Source: Oceanicaulis sp.
GTDB lineage: Bacteria; Pseudomonadota; Alphaproteobacteria; Caulobacterales; Maricaulaceae
Direction of reading: 5' to 3'
NCBI GenBank assembly: GCA_007571185.1
Contig: RKRX01000138.1
Coordinates: 1-9,759, forward strand
DNA length: 9,759 bases
Shown here: piece by piece, positions 7,279 to 9,759 of the stretch
Layout of the letters: every line of letters starts with the position of its first letter
Position numbering within the stretch: position 1 is the stretch's first letter
Translations under genes and position numbers: made by a program
Notes under the pieces: generated by a model
What the model saw: only the letters and a program-made list of their open reading frames with translations
What the model was told of the DNA's origin: nothing
Database searches by the model: none

Positions 7279-9323
7279 TGACCGCAACAACCCTGAGCTT
7301 TGCTCCTCTCGTCCCTGCACTGCTGGCGTACGGCCTGGGCGCCCTGGCGTTTATGGTGAGCGTGCTCGCTCTGGTGCGGGGGCTTAAAGGCTGGTTGTGG
7401 CGCGCGCTCGCCGCCTGTGGGTTGACGCTGGCTTTGCTGAATCCGGCGCTGGTGCGGGAAACTCGCGATTCGCTCAGCGATGTGGTGGTGCTGATCACCG
7501 ATGACAGCGCCTCCATGGCGGTAGAAGAACGCGCCAGAATACAGGCTCGCGCTGCGGATGCTGTCCGTGCGCTCACAGTCGCCGACCCCATGCTGGATTT
7601 GGTGGAAGTAAGCGGCGGCGCTTCGCCAGACGGCACCCGGTTGAACACTGCCCTGCGACAGGGACTCGGTTCTGCACCGCGTGAACGGTTGGCCGGAATT
7701 ATCATCATGTCAGACGGACAGGTGCATGAACCTCCCGCCAGTGCGAATGCGCTGGGCGTGGAGGCGCCTGTCCATCATTTCCTGATCGGCGACCCAAGCG
7801 CCCGGGACCGGCGGCTCATCGTTTCCGAAGCTCCCCGATATGGGCTCGTCGGAGACCCGGTCAGCTTCACTTTGCGAGTCGAAGATGACGCCGCCGAAGG
7901 CGAGACGGCCATTGTCCGTCTGTCCGTAGACGGTGGAGAGCCCTTCCAGACTTCGGTGCAAATCGGTCAAGATGTGATTGTGCAAGCCGAAATCGCCAAT
8001 CGCGGCCCCAATGTCGTGCAGATCGAGGTGGAGTCGGCAGCCGAAGAGCTGTCGCTGATCAACAATCACGCCGCAGTGAACGTGACGGGCGTGCGCGACC
8101 GTTTGCGCGTGCTTTTAATCACAGGCGAACCCCATAACGGCGCGCGCGCCTGGCGTAATCTGCTCAAATCCGACCCCAGCGTGGACCTGGTGCACTTCAC
8201 CATTCTGCGACCATTGGACAAGGATAACAGCGTACCCAATGACGAGCTAGCGCTCATTGCTTTTCCGGTGTTTGAACTATTCGAAACCAATTTGAATGAG
8301 TTCGACCTTGTTATTTTTGATCGGTATCGACGGCGTAATATTCTCAGACCTCTTTATTTTGATAACATTTCCAACTACGTGCAGGAAGGTGGGGCGCTCA
8401 TGGTCACCACCGGGCCACCGTTCGCAGGCCAGGAAAGCGTGGCGTACAGCCCGCTGGCCAGTGTGCTGCCTGCGGCTCCGGACGGCGCGATCGCCGAGGA
8501 GAAGTTCACCCCGCGTATCAGCACCCGGGGGGAACGTCACCCGGTTACGGCCCCCATGATGAATGCTCAAGATCAGTGGGGCCCCTGGTACCGGCGCATC
8601 GGCGCCCGGTCTCTGTCAGGGGAAACACTCATTGAAGCCCCTGACGGAGATCCGTTGTTGACCCTGGCGCGAGCCGGTGAGGGACGCGCGGCGATTTTAT
8701 TATCTGATCAGGCCTGGCTGTGGGCGCGCGGTTATGAAGGCGGCGGTCCCCATGATGAACTGTTCCGCCGCGTGGCGCACTGGCTGATGGGAGAGCCCGA
8801 ACTTGATGAGGAAAGACTCACCGCCAGTGTTGCAAACGGCGTTCTGGACGTGGTGCGCACCACGCTTGGCGACGCGATCGCTCCACTGGAGGTGGAATGG
8901 CCTTCAGGCGAGTCACAGACCGTGGACATGATACAGGCCCGGCCCGGGCGGTTCACCGCTCGGCTGGACTCTACAGAACAAGGTCTTATCCGGTTACGCT
9001 CGGGCGATCTGACGACCGTAACCGCCTCAGGCCCGCTCAATCCACTGGAATTCATTGATCTCCGCCCTGATCGTGACGGGTTCGCCGCATTGACTGCGGC
9101 CACAGGAGGCGGCGTCTTCGCATTGAACGCCGAACAAAGTGCGCCCGATCTGCGCCGGATGCCGGCCCGGGCGCGGCAAGTCGGGCTGAACTGGGCGGGA
9201 TTACGCCGCAATAACGCCCATGTGGTCAGCGACGCTCAACGCACGCCCCTAGCGCCAGGTCTGTTGACCGCCCTTATAATGCTGGGTCTGCTTGCCGGAG
9301 CCTGGCGTCTGGAAAGCCGTTAA
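7278..9323 (+). CDS. Membrane VWA / GATase1-like protein, last gene of the MoxR operon
   Basis: 681 aa. Two N-terminal transmembrane helices (about 10-33 and 40-57) are followed by a compact VWA-like segment with an intact metal site: D75-D-S-A-S79, and MSDG (144-147) for the second loop. Next comes a beta-rich stretch (about 180-270), then a GATase1-like Rossmann domain (about 276-505; VLLITGEPHNGARAW, FDLVIFDRY, YVQEGGALMVTTGPP, DELFRRVAHWLMGEPELD). After it lie another beta-rich region and a C-terminal helix (about 660-677). The only cysteine is C47, inside a membrane helix, so the GATase-like domain has no catalytic thiol and is presumably a binding module. The ATG overlaps the upstream TGA by one base (TGATG). 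It belongs with the DUF4159 protein as the second membrane subunit of an uncharacterised MoxR-associated envelope complex. Confidence 0.92.
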   Translation: MTATTLSFAPLVPALLAYGLGALAFMVSVLALVRGLKGWLWRALAACGLTLALLNPALVRETRDSLSDVVVLITDDSASMAVEERARIQARAADAVRALTVADPMLDLVEVSGGASPDGTRLNTALRQGLGSAPRERLAGIIIMSDGQVHEPPASANALGVEAPVHHFLIGDPSARDRRLIVSEAPRYGLVGDPVSFTLRVEDDAAEGETAIVRLSVDGGEPFQTSVQIGQDVIVQAEIANRGPNVVQIEVESAAEELSLINNHAAVNVTGVRDRLRVLLITGEPHNGARAWRNLLKSDPSVDLVHFTILRPLDKDNSVPNDELALIAFPVFELFETNLNEFDLVIFDRYRRRNILRPLYFDNISNYVQEGGALMVTTGPPFAGQESVAYSPLASVLPAAPDGAIAEEKFTPRISTRGERHPVTAPMMNAQDQWGPWYRRIGARSLSGETLIEAPDGDPLLTLARAGEGRAAILLSDQAWLWARGYEGGGPHDELFRRVAHWLMGEPELDEERLTASVANGVLDVVRTTLGDAIAPLEVEWPSGESQTVDMIQARPGRFTARLDSTEQGLIRLRSGDLTTVTASGPLNPLEFIDLRPDRDGFAALTAATGGGVFALNAEQSAPDLRRMPARARQVGLNWAGLRRNNAHVVSDAQRTPLAPGLLTALIMLGLLAGAWRLESR

Positions 9324-9519
9324 GATCAGAACTCATAACCAGGAGATGACGAATGCAGCGATGTATGGTGCGCTGAAGCAGGTATGAGCACATTAACTAA
9401 CCTCCCAGCTTCGACAGCCTTCGCTTCTAATCTTTTCATAAACCGGGGCCGAAAGCTTGAACTGTCAAGGTCAGAAGGCGTCAAGCAGCACTGGCTGACC
9501 ACTGCGATCAGGCGCCCGA
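9324..9519. other. Convergent intergenic region downstream of the operon
   Basis: There is no clear gene and no hairpin-plus-T-run terminator for either converging transcript. A strong AGGAG (9341-9345) stands seven bases before an ATG that opens only seven codons (9353-9376). Another ATG (9346) opens 13 codons ending in ATGA at 9384-9387, where a 48-codon frame (9384-9530) begins. That frame runs antisense into the beta-barrel gene tail. GGTCAG and CTGACC near 9469-9500 form a weak 6-bp inverted repeat around about 20 bases. None of these is strong enough to call a gene. Confidence 0.45.
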
Positions 9520-9759
9520 TCACCACCTGAACCCGATCACTTCCAGCCCGGCCCGCCATTCGCTGGAACGGCTGCTCACATATGAACGCAGAACCTGACC
9601 GTCCGGGCCCAGTGCGAACCCGTAGCCCAGTTCCGTGTTCCAGCTCATCTGCGGCGTCCCCCCGCGGTCAGAGCCCACGCCTGGCGCACGCATCCGATCA
9701 TCGCCCCATAGCTGTAATCCGCCACCCAGGCCGCCGCCCAGCGAGCCCGCATGGCCCCA
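9520..9759 (-). CDS. C-terminal fragment of a probable outer-membrane beta-barrel (autotransporter-like) protein
   Basis: A minus-strand frame is open from the right window edge to TGA at 9522-9520, giving the last 79 residues of a longer protein with no start in view. It has glycine-rich, alternating polar/hydrophobic strands typical of transmembrane beta-barrels: GSLGGGLGGGLQLWGDD, then MSWNTELGYGFALGPDG, then VLRSYVSSRSSEWRAGLEV. The final residue is an aromatic tryptophan (I-G-F-R-W), as in the C-terminal signal recognised by the BAM assembly machine. The W-x-x-E-L-G-Y-G-F-A-L pattern recalls the tail of autotransporter-type barrels in marine Alphaproteobacteria. The barrel tail seems short after the ELGYG strand, so a truncated or degenerated gene is possible. 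It is convergent with the MoxR operon and probably unrelated to it. Confidence 0.6.
   Translation of the reverse strand, partial: WGHAGSLGGGLGGGLQLWGDDRMRAPGVGSDRGGTPQMSWNTELGYGFALGPDGQVLRSYVSSRSSEWRAGLEVIGFRW

Noticed and set aside
6670..7320. Minus-strand ORF of 216 aa antisense to the DUF4159 domain
   Set aside because: The plus-strand DUF4159 motifs explain the open frame. The antisense product has no recognisable domain.
9384..9530. Plus-strand 48-codon frame beginning in an ATGA overlap
   Set aside because: It lacks its own ribosome-binding site, runs antisense into the beta-barrel gene and has no recognisable sequence pattern.
9326..9559. Minus-strand ORF of 77 aa overlapping the beta-barrel tail
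   Set aside because: It is in a different frame from the barrel fragment, has no Shine-Dalgarno and no family resemblance. The barrel frame has the better amino-acid pattern and a proper aromatic C-terminus.

Overview
The window looks like the chromosome of a GC-rich alphaproteobacterium. Maricaulales/Hyphomonadaceae-type relatives (Oceanicaulis or Maricaulis-like) are my best guess. This rests on the GC-rich coding style and on a neighbourhood I know from Alphaproteobacteria: DUF1285, DUF6111 and CCA-adding enzyme next to a MoxR / DUF58 / BatA-DUF4159 / VWA operon. No gene marks the genus, so this is inference.

Layout. Bases 1-154 are a perfect-phase 7-bp tandem array (GCTTGGA, 22 units) that runs off the left edge. 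Immediately right of it, on the minus strand, is a near-consensus sigma70-type promoter (TTGACA-17 bp-TAAAAT) firing leftward into the array. A Shine-Dalgarno and ATG lie at the array boundary. After a short non-coding stretch come three minus-strand genes, transcribed DUF1285 (2609-2025), then DUF6111 small membrane protein (1906-1607), then the CCA-adding tRNA nucleotidyltransferase (1610-369). The last two overlap by ATGA. A 68-bp divergent region (2610-2677) separates them from a four-gene plus-strand operon that fills 2678-9323 with no gaps: MoxR AAA+ ATPase, DUF58 protein, a 905-aa BatA-like/DUF4159 membrane protein and a 681-aa membrane VWA/GATase-like protein. The junctions are a 0-bp gap, a 4-bp overlap and a 1-bp overlap. 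At the right edge a minus-strand open frame (9759-9520) encodes the C-terminal 79 residues of a probable outer-membrane beta-barrel (autotransporter-like) protein, convergent with the operon.

How the genes work together. MoxR ATPases typically act with VWA-domain partners as chaperone or maturation machines. Here a cytosolic AAA+ ATPase and a soluble DUF58 protein are co-translated with two large membrane proteins. These carry VWA-like and glutamine-amidotransferase-like (Rossmann) segments, and their large extramembrane domains have essentially no cysteine. Of the three VWA-like proteins only the last keeps a full DxSxS metal site; the other two are degenerate, which suggests one metal-dependent binding subunit and two scaffolds. 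The operon type is widespread in Alphaproteobacteria, but its biochemical role is, to my knowledge, not established. The DUF1285 / DUF6111 / CCA genes are housekeeping neighbours. The points most worth following are the heptanucleotide array with its promoter (a possible slippage-prone contingency locus whose gene lies left of the window) and the MoxR-VWA operon.
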